A stretch of 64,000 nt of DNA from Geobacter sp. UBA5730 (GTDB lineage: Bacteria; Desulfobacterota; Desulfuromonadia; Geobacterales; Pseudopelobacteraceae): positions 62,001 to 126,000 of the forward strand of contig DIGE01000014.1 in assembly GCA_002419465.1 (NCBI GenBank), written 5' to 3'. Below the pieces are notes generated by a model, which did not search any database, was not told the origin of the DNA, and saw only the letters and a program-made list of their open reading frames with translations. Made by a program: the position numbers and the translations under genes. This document shows, piece after piece, positions 1 to 7,805 of this stretch (positions are counted from its first letter, which is position 1; every line of letters begins with the position of its first letter).

Positions 1-1554
1 AAGCTAGTAAAGAGTAATGTTAAAAAAGGGCTGGCCGCCAGCATCATCTCGTTCTCTACTCCGCCACTCATGGTGGTGCCGGTTTCCACGGATGACGTGT
101 TCATCACCATTGCCATGAACCATCCACTGCCTCACGAGGAGTTGCAGCGGCTTGAGGCTCAGATCAAATTGAAGGTAGTCACGGTTATTGCCCAAAAAAG
201 CGAGATAGCCAGGGCCCAGAAGTTGTTCATGGGTTTTTCAGTCAACGACGAAGTTGAGCAAAAGGGGCTGGAACTACCGGACAGCATGATGGATATGATG
301 GCGGAAGAGACAGAAGAACCTGACCTTGACCTTGATCTGTATAAAGTAACAGAAAAGGACAGCCTGCTGGTTAAGATGGTGAACAAAATCATCTATGACG
401 CCTATAAAAACAAGGCTTCCGACATTCACATTGAGCCGTATCCCGGCAAAAACGATATTGTCGTCCGGATGCGGGTGGATGGCAAATGTTCAGTCTACCA
501 GGTACTTCCCTGCAAGTATAAATATGCCATACCTTCCCGCATCAAGATCATGGCCGAGCTGGATATTGCGGAGCGTCGCAGACCGCAGGACGGCAAGATC
601 GATTTCAAGCGATTCGGACCCGCAGATGTGGAGTTGCGCGTTGCAACTATGCCGACTGTCGGCCACCTGGAGGATGTGGTAATCAGGTTGTTGAGCCTTG
701 GGGAACCAATGTTGTTCGATAAGCTGGGGCTGACCCGACGCAACCGGGAAGCGCTCATAGCGGCTATCAACAAGCCCTACGGGTTGATCCTGGTGGTGGG
801 GCCGACCGGCTCCGGCAAGACCACCACACTTCATTCAGCCATTGCCGTGGCAAACACACCGGATGTCAAGATATGGACCGCCGAAGATCCGGTGGAGATC
901 ACCCAAAAAGGGTTGCGTCAGGTACAGGTCAATGCCAGGATCGGCCTGACATTTGCCGCAGTGCTGCGCTCATTCCTGCGCCTTGACCCTGATATCATCA
1001 TGATCGGTGAGATGCGCGACTTGGAAACCGCATCCATCGTTGTTGAAGCCTCCCTGACCGGCCACCTGGTACTCTCAACACTCCACACTAATTCTGCTCC
1101 TGAAACCGTTACGCGACTTCTGGAAATGGGGCTGGATCCATTCAGCTTTTCAGACTCAATACTCTGTGTTCTGGCACAACGGCTTGCCGCCAGTCTTTGC
1201 GGGCATTGCAAAGAGAAGTACCGTCCGGGAGAAGTGGAACTGGGTGAGCTGATTGAAGAGTACGGCACAGAAGATTTTGCTGCTACCGGAATCAACAAGG
1301 AAAAAATTTTTCTGGCAAAGGCGGTGGGGTGTGACCAGTGCCAGCACACTGGTTACCTTGGCCGGATCGGGATTCACGAACTGCTCATCTGTAATGATGC
1401 CATGAAGAGCCTGATTCGTAAAAGATCGGAAACTGAAAAACTTCGTTTACAGGCCATGGCAGAAGGGATGACGACCCTGAAGCAGGATGGCATCCTGAAG
1501 GTAATGCATGGCCTTACGGATATACACGAAATCAGGCGGGTGTGTGTCAGGTGA
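1..1554 (+). CDS. Type II secretion / type IV pilus assembly ATPase (GspE/PilB family), 5' end missing
   Basis: Hexameric cytoplasmic ATPase that powers pilus or pseudopilus assembly. The frame is open to the left edge of the window, so the start lies upstream; the first in-frame ATG (70) is internal. What is visible begins in the end of the N-terminal T2SSE_N domain. The Walker A motif GPTGSGKTTT starts near base 799, the Asp box and Walker B follow (DPDIIMIGE), and a late C-terminal CxxC pair (CGHC, CDQC) matches the zinc-binding insert of GspE/PilB. It is a different gene from the mshE-like ATPase at 47542. No partner genes are in the window on this side, so I cannot say which machine it serves. 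Confidence 0.9.
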   Translation, partial: KLVKSNVKKGLAASIISFSTPPLMVVPVSTDDVFITIAMNHPLPHEELQRLEAQIKLKVVTVIAQKSEIARAQKLFMGFSVNDEVEQKGLELPDSMMDMMAEETEEPDLDLDLYKVTEKDSLLVKMVNKIIYDAYKNKASDIHIEPYPGKNDIVVRMRVDGKCSVYQVLPCKYKYAIPSRIKIMAELDIAERRRPQDGKIDFKRFGPADVELRVATMPTVGHLEDVVIRLLSLGEPMLFDKLGLTRRNREALIAAINKPYGLILVVGPTGSGKTTTLHSAIAVANTPDVKIWTAEDPVEITQKGLRQVQVNARIGLTFAAVLRSFLRLDPDIIMIGEMRDLETASIVVEASLTGHLVLSTLHTNSAPETVTRLLEMGLDPFSFSDSILCVLAQRLAASLCGHCKEKYRPGEVELGELIEEYGTEDFAATGINKEKIFLAKAVGCDQCQHTGYLGRIGIHELLICNDAMKSLIRKRSETEKLRLQAMAEGMTTLKQDGILKVMHGLTDIHEIRRVCVR

Positions 1555-1911
1555 TAGCAAGCGTCCCAAGCAGTAAAACCAGAAGGTTTTGAGATAATCC
1601 GTCACATACTACGGTTATGTCATGCATGATGGCATCCAGCATCTTTTTATCCAGCGCACCCCCCTGCCACACAAAAAAATACCCGTATTATTAAAGCCTT
1701 ATACTCTTAAAAAAATTCATTGACTCTGGCTCGTTACTTGCGAAGTACCATCTTGCAGAGATCGGCAAGCCGGTCATTAGTCAGCGTCCGGAGTGATGAT
1801 GATCAACAATGCGTTATGGTCTGCTGCAGAACAAATGGCGCCACCTTACCTGGTGGAAAATCCGTCCGGCTGATTCTATCAGCCAACGAACAACGTACAA
1901 GGAGAAGGACA
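1555..1911. other. Intergenic stretch, no gene supported
   Basis: About 360 bases of lower GC between the ATPase and the CHRD gene. I see no RNA gene, no convincing terminator and no good promoter. A TTGACT at 1720-1725 has no matching -10 at normal distance. The ribosome-binding site AAGGAGAAGG just before 1912 belongs to the CHRD gene. Confidence 0.5.
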
Positions 1912-2382
1912 ATGAAAAAAACTACCCTGTTGTTACTTGCGATGTTGACCACCCTGCTGTCTGTTTCAGTCGTGTTTGCTGGCGGGAAAACCATGAAAGC
2001 CAACCTTTCAGGCAAAGATGCCTGTCCGAGTGTAAAAACAAAAGCCAAAGGCGAAGCCAAGTTCAACCTGAGCGATGACGGCAAAAAATTGAATTACACA
2101 CTGGTACTTCGGGACATTGAGAACCCCACCGCTGCATACATTTATGTTGGTGAGGCCGAGCAAAACGGCACGCCGATAGCAACCCTGTACAGCGGTCCGA
2201 AAAAGGAAGGCAAATTCCGTGGCAACATTGCTCAGTCAAGTCTCACGGATAAAAATCTGAACGGCGAGTTCAGCGGAAAATCAATTGCCGCGCTGCTTGA
2301 GCTTATCAAATCAGGCAAGGCCTATGTCAACGTGCAGACTGATGCCTACCCTGACGGCGAGATCCGTGGGCAAATCAAGTAA
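1912..2382 (+). CDS. Exported CHRD-domain protein
   Basis: A 156-residue protein with a clear Sec signal peptide (MKKTTLLLLAMLTTLLSVS, cleavage probably after VFA near residue 23). The rest matches the CHRD domain: a start like MKANLSGKDACPS, a central ENPTAAYIYVGEAEQNGTP block and a terminal YVNVQTDAYPDGEIRGQI. CHRD domains are named after chordin and occur in bacterial exported proteins of unknown function. The start at 1912 is chosen for its AAGGAGAAGG ribosome-binding site and the signal peptide; the frame runs further upstream but without coding character. An inverted repeat lies just downstream. Role unknown. Confidence 0.85.
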   Translation: MKKTTLLLLAMLTTLLSVSVVFAGGKTMKANLSGKDACPSVKTKAKGEAKFNLSDDGKKLNYTLVLRDIENPTAAYIYVGEAEQNGTPIATLYSGPKKEGKFRGNIAQSSLTDKNLNGEFSGKSIAALLELIKSGKAYVNVQTDAYPDGEIRGQIK

Positions 2383-2393
2383 ATAGCCATGTT

Positions 2394-2436
2394 ACGGTAT
2401 GTTAATGGTCTGCTCGGCAGGTCATTAACATACCGT
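2394..2436. repeat. 14-bp perfect inverted repeat with 15-base loop
   Basis: ACGGTATGTTAATG at 2394-2407 is exactly complementary to CATTAACATACCGT at 2423-2436, with a smaller TGC/GCA hairpin inside the loop. It lacks a T-run, so it is a poor intrinsic terminator. It lies roughly 100-145 bases upstream of the predicted sigma-54 transcription start, a usual place for an activator binding site. Either an operator/enhancer site or the transcript end of the CHRD gene. Confidence 0.6.
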
Positions 2437-2510
2437 CGTTTCAATCGATTTTATTTCCGTTTTCTCCGTGCAATCAGGCAATTGCCGGCTTGGTCGTACG
2501 AGATTTGCCC

Positions 2511-2526
2511 TGGCGCGTTAGTTGCT
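2511..2526 (+). promoter_or_regulatory. Predicted sigma-54 promoter for the MFS-hydrolase-mlaA operon
   Basis: TGGCGCG-N4-TTGCT fits the sigma-54 consensus TGGCACG-N4-TTGCW with one mismatch. The GG and GC pairs are separated by exactly 10 bases, as required. The predicted start of transcription is near 2537, 30 bases before the MFS start codon at 2567. Confidence 0.6.
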
Positions 2527-2566
2527 ACCACGGCACCAGCACAGACAGTTCGCCAAGGACACGCCT

Positions 2567-3814
2567 ATGAATGCCGGCCCGATCTCACATTCCTACCGTT
2601 ACTATGCCCTGGGATTGCTGCTGGCGGTGAACCTGCTGAACTATATTGACCGGCAGGTGCTGTTCGCAGTCTTTCCTCTGATCAAGATCGACCTGCAGTT
2701 GAGCGATACGGCGCTGGGCCTGCTTGGCAGCGCCTTCATGGTTGTCTATCTGTTCAGTGCCCCGCTGTTTGGTTGGCTGGGCGATCACTGGAACCGCACC
2801 AGGCTGGCTTCCGGTGGACTGGTGGTCTGGAGCCTCGCCACCACCCTGGCTGGTTTTGCCACCGGATACAAAAGTTTGCTGGCAGCACGGGCCACGGTGG
2901 GAATCGGTGAAGCCAGTTTCGGCACGGTCTCGCCGGGGCTGATCACTGATTTTTTTCCAAAGGACCAGGGTAGCCGGGTCCTGGCCTGGTTCTATGTCGC
3001 CATTCCGGTTGGCAGTGCGCTGGGCTATATCCTGGGCGGAGTGCTGGGGCAGCGCTATGGCTGGCATACAGTGTTCATGCTGGTGGGTCTGCCGGGGCTG
3101 CTGCTGGCGATTCCCCTTTTTTTATTACGGACGCCTTCCCGAGGCACTGATGAAACAGGCGCATTGAGACTGCCTAACGCAAAAAAAGCCTCTGCAAACT
3201 ACGCATCCTTGTTCCGTAATCGCTCGTTTGTCTGGAATACTCTGGCCATGGCCGCCATGACCTTTGCCATCGGAGGTCTTGCCCAGTGGATCCCTTCGTT
3301 CTTGTACCGTGTCCATGCCGTTGATCTGGCCAAGGGGAATACGCTGTTCGGCGCAACCACCGTGCTGGCCGGCATACTGGGCACCCTGGCAGGCGGCTGG
3401 CTCGGTGATTACTGGCAAAAGCGGAACGGCAAAGGGTATCTGCTGCTTTCCGGATGGGGATTCCTGATTGGGACCCCCTTTGCTGTCTGGGCACTGCTTG
3501 CTCCCGGACTGGTCAGTTGCATGAGCGCCATTTTTTTAGCAGAATTCTTCCTTTTTCTGAACACCGGTCCGCTGAATACCGTCATCCTCAATGTCACCAA
3601 CCCGGCTATTCACTCCATGGCCTTTGCCATGAACATATTCTTTATCCATGCCCTGGGAGACGCGGTTTCTCCCTTCTTCCTCGGCTGGCTGTCCGACCTG
3701 TGGAGTTTGCGCAGCGCCCTCCTGGTTACGCCCCTTGCCATGGCGCTGGCTGGAATATTCTGTTTCATAGGCAGCACGTTCGTGGTTCATGACATGGCCC
3801 AAGCCGGACCATAA
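2567..3814 (+). CDS. MFS transporter, Spinster (Spns)-like
   Basis: A 415-residue, 12-helix major facilitator protein. The opening NYIDRQVLFAVFP and the segment VGIGEASFGTVSPGLITDFF are typical of the Spinster-like branch, whose animal members move lysophospholipids or sphingosine phosphate. The start at 2567 has an AAGGA site 6 bases upstream. A TTG further up (2522) lies inside the sigma-54 promoter and is rejected. It is the first gene of a tight operon with an exported hydrolase (26-base gap) and MlaA. That company suggests a lipid substrate; this is inference. Confidence 0.85.
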   Translation: MNAGPISHSYRYYALGLLLAVNLLNYIDRQVLFAVFPLIKIDLQLSDTALGLLGSAFMVVYLFSAPLFGWLGDHWNRTRLASGGLVVWSLATTLAGFATGYKSLLAARATVGIGEASFGTVSPGLITDFFPKDQGSRVLAWFYVAIPVGSALGYILGGVLGQRYGWHTVFMLVGLPGLLLAIPLFLLRTPSRGTDETGALRLPNAKKASANYASLFRNRSFVWNTLAMAAMTFAIGGLAQWIPSFLYRVHAVDLAKGNTLFGATTVLAGILGTLAGGWLGDYWQKRNGKGYLLLSGWGFLIGTPFAVWALLAPGLVSCMSAIFLAEFFLFLNTGPLNTVILNVTNPAIHSMAFAMNIFFIHALGDAVSPFFLGWLSDLWSLRSALLVTPLAMALAGIFCFIGSTFVVHDMAQAGP

Positions 3815-3840
3815 CTAACAGATACACAGGAGAGATCAGC

Positions 3841-5139
3841 ATGAAGCATCTGCGATTTTTGTACATTGCCTGCCTTGTCCTGCTGCCCCTGACGGGCTAT
3901 GCGGCGGACGAGGGTTACTACGGCTACCCGCTTACGGGATCATATGAGGCCACCATCCTGGGAACCCCGGTGGATATGATACCGGAACTGCCTGCAAAGA
4001 TACCGACACGGCAACTGGTCCTCGATGTCATCCCTGACCGGATCAGACCGCCGATCTTCTTTTACGATGAGGGGCTGCGCTGTACCTTCGCCTACCAAGA
4101 CAAGAAGGCGCCGCTGGTCTTTCTGATTGCTGGTGCCGGCGGCAGCGACCGGGGCACCAAGCTGCTGACCGTGATGAAAGCCTTGCATCAGGCAGGCTTT
4201 CACGTGATTACACTGCCCTCGCCGACCAACTCCAACTTTATTGTTTCAGCATCAGGCAGCAGGGTGCCGGGTCACCTGACCGAAGACGCCGCTGATCTGT
4301 ACCGGGCCATGGAAGCGGCCTGGCAAAAGGTCAAGGGCGATATTGAGGTCTCCTCGTTTCATCTGGGAGGTTACAGCCTTGGCGCCAGTCATGCCGCATT
4401 CGTTGCCAAGCTTGACGAAGAGCGCCAGATCTTCAACTTCCGCAAGGTATTGCTGATCAACCCACCGGTGAGCCTCTATAATTCGGTGACCCGGATTGAA
4501 GAGATGATCAGGCAGATACCGGGAGGCTCCAAAAAACAAGGGGTCTTTTTTAACAAAATGCTGTCCAGATTCAGTCAGTTCTACCGCTCTGGCAACTTTG
4601 TCGCCATCAATGATGATTTTCTGTATTCTATGTATACCAATGAACTCTTTTCCCACGAAGAAACCGCAGGGCTGATCGGGTTAACCTTCCGCATCAGTCT
4701 GGCCGGCATTATCTTCTCCTCTGACGTGATGACGAATAGTGGCTATGTGGTGCCGAAAAACCGGGTGCTGCACCATACAGACCCGCTGTTCGATTACTTC
4801 CTGGTCTCGACCCATCTGAGTTATTTCGATTTTTTCAACGAGTATTTTTATCCTTATTTCCAGAGCATGCAGCCCGGCTTGACCAAACAGGCGTTGATTG
4901 ACTCCTTGAGCCTGCAGAGCATCGAAGGCTACCTGAAGTCGTCCCCCAAGTTCGGCATGATGACCAACGAAAATGACTTTATCCTGACTAGGGCTGAGCT
5001 TAACTATCTGCGCCAACTCTTCGGCGAACGAGGCAAAATCTACCCCCGTGGCGGTCACCTGGGCAACCTGGAATACAAAGACAACCTAACGTATATAGTG
5101 AATTTTTTTAAACAAGGGGGAGAACACCATGAAAACTGA
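3841..5139 (+). CDS. Exported alpha/beta hydrolase, possible lipid esterase
   Basis: A 432-residue protein with a Sec signal peptide ending near residue 22 (TGYAADEG), so it should act in the periplasm. An oxyanion-type turn LIAGAGGS lies near residue 97, the nucleophile elbow GYSLGAS puts Ser179 at the active site, and a late GGHLGN supplies a candidate catalytic His. The AGGAGAGATC site precedes the ATG. Its last 11 bases overlap the start of mlaA, so the two are translationally coupled. Being between a Spinster-like carrier and MlaA suggests a phospholipase or lysophospholipase; the substrate is not shown by the sequence. Confidence 0.75.
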   Translation: MKHLRFLYIACLVLLPLTGYAADEGYYGYPLTGSYEATILGTPVDMIPELPAKIPTRQLVLDVIPDRIRPPIFFYDEGLRCTFAYQDKKAPLVFLIAGAGGSDRGTKLLTVMKALHQAGFHVITLPSPTNSNFIVSASGSRVPGHLTEDAADLYRAMEAAWQKVKGDIEVSSFHLGGYSLGASHAAFVAKLDEERQIFNFRKVLLINPPVSLYNSVTRIEEMIRQIPGGSKKQGVFFNKMLSRFSQFYRSGNFVAINDDFLYSMYTNELFSHEETAGLIGLTFRISLAGIIFSSDVMTNSGYVVPKNRVLHHTDPLFDYFLVSTHLSYFDFFNEYFYPYFQSMQPGLTKQALIDSLSLQSIEGYLKSSPKFGMMTNENDFILTRAELNYLRQLFGERGKIYPRGGHLGNLEYKDNLTYIVNFFKQGGEHHEN

Positions 5140-5920
5140 CAACCGCTGCCGGGCCGTCCTGATGCTGCCTGCGCTGACGCTGGCATTGGGCCTGACGGGA
5201 TGCGCAACAACCGGAGACAAACCCACGACGACCGAGGAACCGGCACGGCACACCATCAGCGAATTCAGTGATCAGCGTTTTGCCGAGGTGGATGACCCTT
5301 GGGAGAGGTTCAACCGGAATATCTACCGGTTCAATTATTACTTCGACAAGTACCTGTTTTTGCCTGTAGTAAGTAGCTATGAATTTGTCACTCCGACGGT
5401 CATTCAGAAGCGGATCTCCAGCTTTTACAACAACCTCGGAGAGGTGAAAAATCTCACCAACAGCCTGTTTCAGTTAAAGGGGGAAGAGTTGGCAACTACC
5501 TTCGGCCGTTTCCTGACCAACAGCACCATAGGTGTTGGTGGACTCTTTGATCCGGCAACAGAGTTCGGGCTTGATCGGCATGACCAGGATTTCGGCAAGA
5601 CCCTGGGCTACTGGGGAGTAGACTCCGGGCCGTATCTGGTGCTGCCGATCGTTGGTCCCTCCTCCCTGCGCGATGCAGGAGGGCTTGCTGTGGATAGCGG
5701 CATCTATTACGGCATATACTCCGCCATCGACCCCTTTGGATTCACCGACAACAGCTTCCCGATTGATACCGGCATAACAACATTGGGTGCTATTGATACA
5801 CGGCACCAGCAGAGCTTCCGCTACTATGAAAGTGGCTATCCGTTTGAGTACTCCATGGTCCGGTTCTTCTACCACAAAAAACGTGAAATCGAGTTAGGCA
5901 AGCCACAGCCGACCGATTGA
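5129..5920 (+). CDS. mlaA: MlaA/VacJ-family outer-membrane lipoprotein
   Basis: A 263-residue lipoprotein: signal peptide with lipobox LTGC (Cys25), then the family core with DPWERFNRNIYRFN and, later, LGYWGVDSGPYLVLPIVGPS. MlaA sits in the outer membrane with porins and removes phospholipids from the outer leaflet for return to the inner membrane. Here it is not beside mlaBCDEF but ends an operon with an exported hydrolase and a Spinster-like transporter. A strong bidirectional terminator follows at 5944. Confidence 0.93.
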   Translation: MKTDNRCRAVLMLPALTLALGLTGCATTGDKPTTTEEPARHTISEFSDQRFAEVDDPWERFNRNIYRFNYYFDKYLFLPVVSSYEFVTPTVIQKRISSFYNNLGEVKNLTNSLFQLKGEELATTFGRFLTNSTIGVGGLFDPATEFGLDRHDQDFGKTLGYWGVDSGPYLVLPIVGPSSLRDAGGLAVDSGIYYGIYSAIDPFGFTDNSFPIDTGITTLGAIDTRHQQSFRYYESGYPFEYSMVRFFYHKKREIELGKPQPTD

Positions 5921-5943
5921 AATCAGTGGTTACCAGTATGAAC

Positions 5944-5979
5944 AAAACAAAGGGCGCATCTCGATGCGCCCTTTGTTTT
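5944..5979. terminator. Bidirectional intrinsic terminator
   Basis: A perfect 16-bp stem, AAAACAAAGGGCGCAT (5944-5959) with ATGCGCCCTTTGTTTT (5964-5979), around a 4-base loop. A-run and T-run flanks let it work on both strands. It separates mlaA (+) from the small membrane protein gene (-). Confidence 0.93.
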
Positions 5980-6010
5980 AGCCGGAACAGTTTCAGGTGC
6001 TATCTGGCAG

Positions 6011-6160
6011 TTACAAAACTTTTTTGCCTTGAATAACCCTTACCAGTAATACAATGATTGCAACAACAAGCAGAATGTGAATCAGACCACCCATAGTGTA
6101 GGACGTAACCAGCCCCAACAACCACAGCACGATCAGAATGACACATATTGTCCAAAGCAA
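6011..6160 (-). CDS. 49-aa membrane protein, lmo0937 family
   Basis: A short gene beginning with TTG at 6160, with a strong AGGTGATAT ribosome-binding site just upstream. The product begins MLWTICVILIVLWLLGLVTS, carries a YTMGGLIH turn and ends IQGKKVL, giving two hydrophobic helices. This is the pattern of the lmo0937-type small membrane proteins, whose function is unknown. It is the last of three minus-strand envelope genes and ends at the shared terminator. Confidence 0.8.
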   Translation of the reverse strand: MLWTICVILIVLWLLGLVTSYTMGGLIHILLVVAIIVLLVRVIQGKKVL

Positions 6161-6229
6161 AATATCACCTCCAGTTAACAGAATCCAAAATAGATCGGAA
6201 CCGGTTGCAACTACACCATGAGTTCCTAA

Positions 6230-6544
6230 CTATTTGACTACCAGGTCGTTTTTAACCTGCACTACGTTCTCAACACGTGCTGCAACCTCTCCAGCCTTTG
6301 CAGCACTGCGCGATGAATCAACGAAACCGCTCAGCTGAACGATCCCTTTGTATGTCTTGACATTGATCTGCAAAATTTTCAATGACTCTTCATTAAATAT
6401 CGCCGTTTTCACTTTTGAGGTGATGACAGTGTCATCAACGTACTCGCCGGTGCTTTCATGCTTGTTCGTAGATGCACATCCCAAAAACATGGTTGCAAAT
6501 CCGATGCAGACCGCTAATGAGATAACACGATACAATTTTGACAT
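6230..6544 (-). CDS. BON-domain lipoprotein (OsmY-like)
   Basis: A 104-residue lipoprotein: signal peptide with lipobox MFLGC (Cys23), then one BON domain from about residue 35 (DDTVITSKVKTAIF, then VQLSGFVDSSRSAAKAGEVA and VVQVKNDLVVK). BON domains are thought to bind phospholipid surfaces and occur in osmotic-shock proteins such as OsmY. The start at 6544 is set by AAAGGAGC and by the signal peptide. It lies between the DUF2959 lipoprotein and the 49-aa membrane protein, all on the same strand. Confidence 0.88.
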   Translation of the reverse strand: MSKLYRVISLAVCIGFATMFLGCASTNKHESTGEYVDDTVITSKVKTAIFNEESLKILQINVKTYKGIVQLSGFVDSSRSAAKAGEVAARVENVVQVKNDLVVK

Positions 6545-6577
6545 GTTATATGCTCCTTTCGATCGGTTGGAATACGA

Positions 6578-6593
6578 GCAGGTTCGAACCTGC
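6578..6593. promoter_or_regulatory. 16-bp perfect palindrome upstream of the BON gene
   Basis: GCAGGTTCGAACCTGC reads the same on both strands and sits 34 bases before the BON start codon. It could be an operator. A tRNA T-arm was considered, but the loop would be 6 bases and no other tRNA part is present. Confidence 0.4.
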
Positions 6594-6623
6594 GTTCGGC
6601 CCTGCCCCACAACAGATCCAAGA

Positions 6624-7271
6624 CTAGTTCTTTGCGCTGTACAATTCTGCCTTGATATCATCAAGGGCACGGATCAGCGGCTTGAGCGATTCTTTTAACC
6701 GTTCCAGATCACGAAAGGTTGTTTGGGTAACCGGTGCGATGGCGCTGACACCGTTCGATGTCAGATCGTTTGAAAGATAGCGATGTATCTCCTTCAGGTT
6801 CGTCAGATAAGACTGATACGATTCTTCGATGCCCGCCCCGGCAATCGGTACCTGTGTATAAATTTCAGCCAGCTTGGTACGACGCTCCTCGCTCAGTTGA
6901 CGAATTTTGGGGTTGGTATAAGTATCGCCCTGCTTTTCCCACTCGGCAAAATATTCTTTGCTGTTTGACCTCATCTCGGCTACCCGCTTGAGCACCAGCT
7001 TGCCCTGTGCGTCCAGCTTGGCAAGGTTGTCGGAATAGCTGTCAAATGACCTTTTCAGGCCTGCCGACTCTGACTTGGTCAGACTGTCCAGTGATGCAGC
7101 GGTGACATCAACGTTCGTGATCATTTTTCTGATTTCGGCATCCACATCATCAATCGAGTTTACCGTTGCAGTGGATCGTTCCATACCGGTGGTTGCACAA
7201 CCGCCCAACACGGTTAACATCCCAAGTAAGATCATGCTCATAAATGCTACTGGATAATTTTTAAGGTTCAT
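6624..7271 (-). CDS. DUF2959 family lipoprotein
   Basis: A 215-residue lipoprotein of the DUF2959 family, function unknown. Signal peptide with lipobox LGGC (Cys25), then a largely helical, Lys/Glu-rich body suited to coiled coil, including EMRSNSKEYFAEWEKQG and a terminal block RDLERLKESLKPLIRALDD. The start at 7271 is chosen because the sequence GGAGAACTGT precedes it and the signal peptide begins there. A near-consensus sigma-54 promoter lies about 100 bases upstream (7384-7399). Confidence 0.82.
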   Translation of the reverse strand: MNLKNYPVAFMSMILLGMLTVLGGCATTGMERSTATVNSIDDVDAEIRKMITNVDVTAASLDSLTKSESAGLKRSFDSYSDNLAKLDAQGKLVLKRVAEMRSNSKEYFAEWEKQGDTYTNPKIRQLSEERRTKLAEIYTQVPIAGAGIEESYQSYLTNLKEIHRYLSNDLTSNGVSAIAPVTQTTFRDLERLKESLKPLIRALDDIKAELYSAKN

Positions 7272-7383
7272 ACAGTTCTCCTTTTTTGCTGTCAGTAAAT
7301 CACGCGCCGCAGTACATACTTGGTTTATACCTTGCAATTGATAACAACTCCCTCCGCTTACCTGCATGCAATGCCTGTAATAT

Positions 7384-7399
7384 AGCAAGTTACCTGCCA
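7384..7399 (-). promoter_or_regulatory. Predicted sigma-54 promoter for the DUF2959 lipoprotein gene
   Basis: On the minus strand the bases read TGGCAGG-N4-TTGCT, one mismatch from TGGCACG-N4-TTGCW, with the required 10 bases between GG and GC. Transcription should begin near 7373, leaving a leader of about 100 bases. Confidence 0.55.
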
Positions 7400-7701
7400 A
7401 GTATCAGAGACGCGCACTGAAGAGTAATTTACTAATAATACCGGGATGGTGTATTAAGTGATAAAAATGCTGGATGTTCTTTGAACCCTTGGTATGTGAA
7501 AGAGTCACCATATGCTGAGGCTTACCAAGGGAACTGCTCTCAGGGGGAACGTGATTGGCGGGAGTTACGCTGAAGGATTGTAATGTAGCGACAGAAAAAC
7601 AATCATGTTGCATCATCACTATGAAAATGTATAATGCTTTGAACGTGGCGTTTTTTCAATACAACGCAAAATAATACAAGTATTGAAAACAATTGGAGAT
7701 T
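7400..7701. other. AT-richer gap with no gene; one possible sigma-70 promoter
   Basis: No coding sequence is supported here. TTGCAT (7608-7613) and TATAAT (7630-7635) are 16 bases apart and would read rightward toward the tRNA fragment. The stretch shows none of the 5' half of that tRNA. Confidence 0.4.
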
Positions 7702-7748
7702 GACTCCGAAGCCAAAAGTCGGGAGTTCGAGTCTCCTGTTGCCCGCCA
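7702..7748 (+). pseudogene. 3' tRNA fragment (anticodon loop to CCA), likely attachment-site scar
   Basis: The bases fold like the 3' half of a tRNA: anticodon loop CTCCGAA (anticodon CCG, arginine), variable region, T-arm GGGAG-TTCGAGT-CTCCT, acceptor strand GTTGCCC, discriminator G and CCA. The D-arm and the 5' acceptor strand (GGGCAAC expected) are missing, and the bases that should form the 5' side of the anticodon stem do not pair. Followed by a terminator at 7761. This is what remains at the far end of an element inserted into a tRNA gene; no integrase is seen in the window. Confidence 0.6.
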
Positions 7749-7760
7749 AATCGGCATGAT

Positions 7761-7787
7761 GGGGACCTCTGGTCCCCTTTCTTATTT
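7761..7787 (+). terminator. Intrinsic terminator after the tRNA fragment
   Basis: GGGGACC (7761-7767), loop TCT, GGTCCCC (7771-7777), then TTTCTTATTT. It probably ended the original tRNA transcript. Confidence 0.85.
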
Positions 7788-7805
7788 CTGATGCGGAGGT
7801 ATACC

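Noticed and set aside
1550..1690. Minus-strand frame of about 45 codons after the first ATPase gene
   Set aside because: No ATG start near a ribosome-binding site, overlaps the end of a real gene, no family likeness.
2522..2566. TTG start extending the MFS gene by 15 codons
   Set aside because: It lies inside the sigma-54 promoter, so it would not be in the message; the ATG at 2567 has a better ribosome-binding site.
6578..6593. T-arm of a second tRNA fragment
   Set aside because: The loop is 6 instead of 7 bases and no acceptor strand or CCA follows; treated as a palindrome only.
7655..7748. Complete tRNA, including a long-variable-arm type
   Set aside because: No 5' acceptor strand or D-arm matches the intact 3' half; the 5' side of the anticodon stem does not pair.
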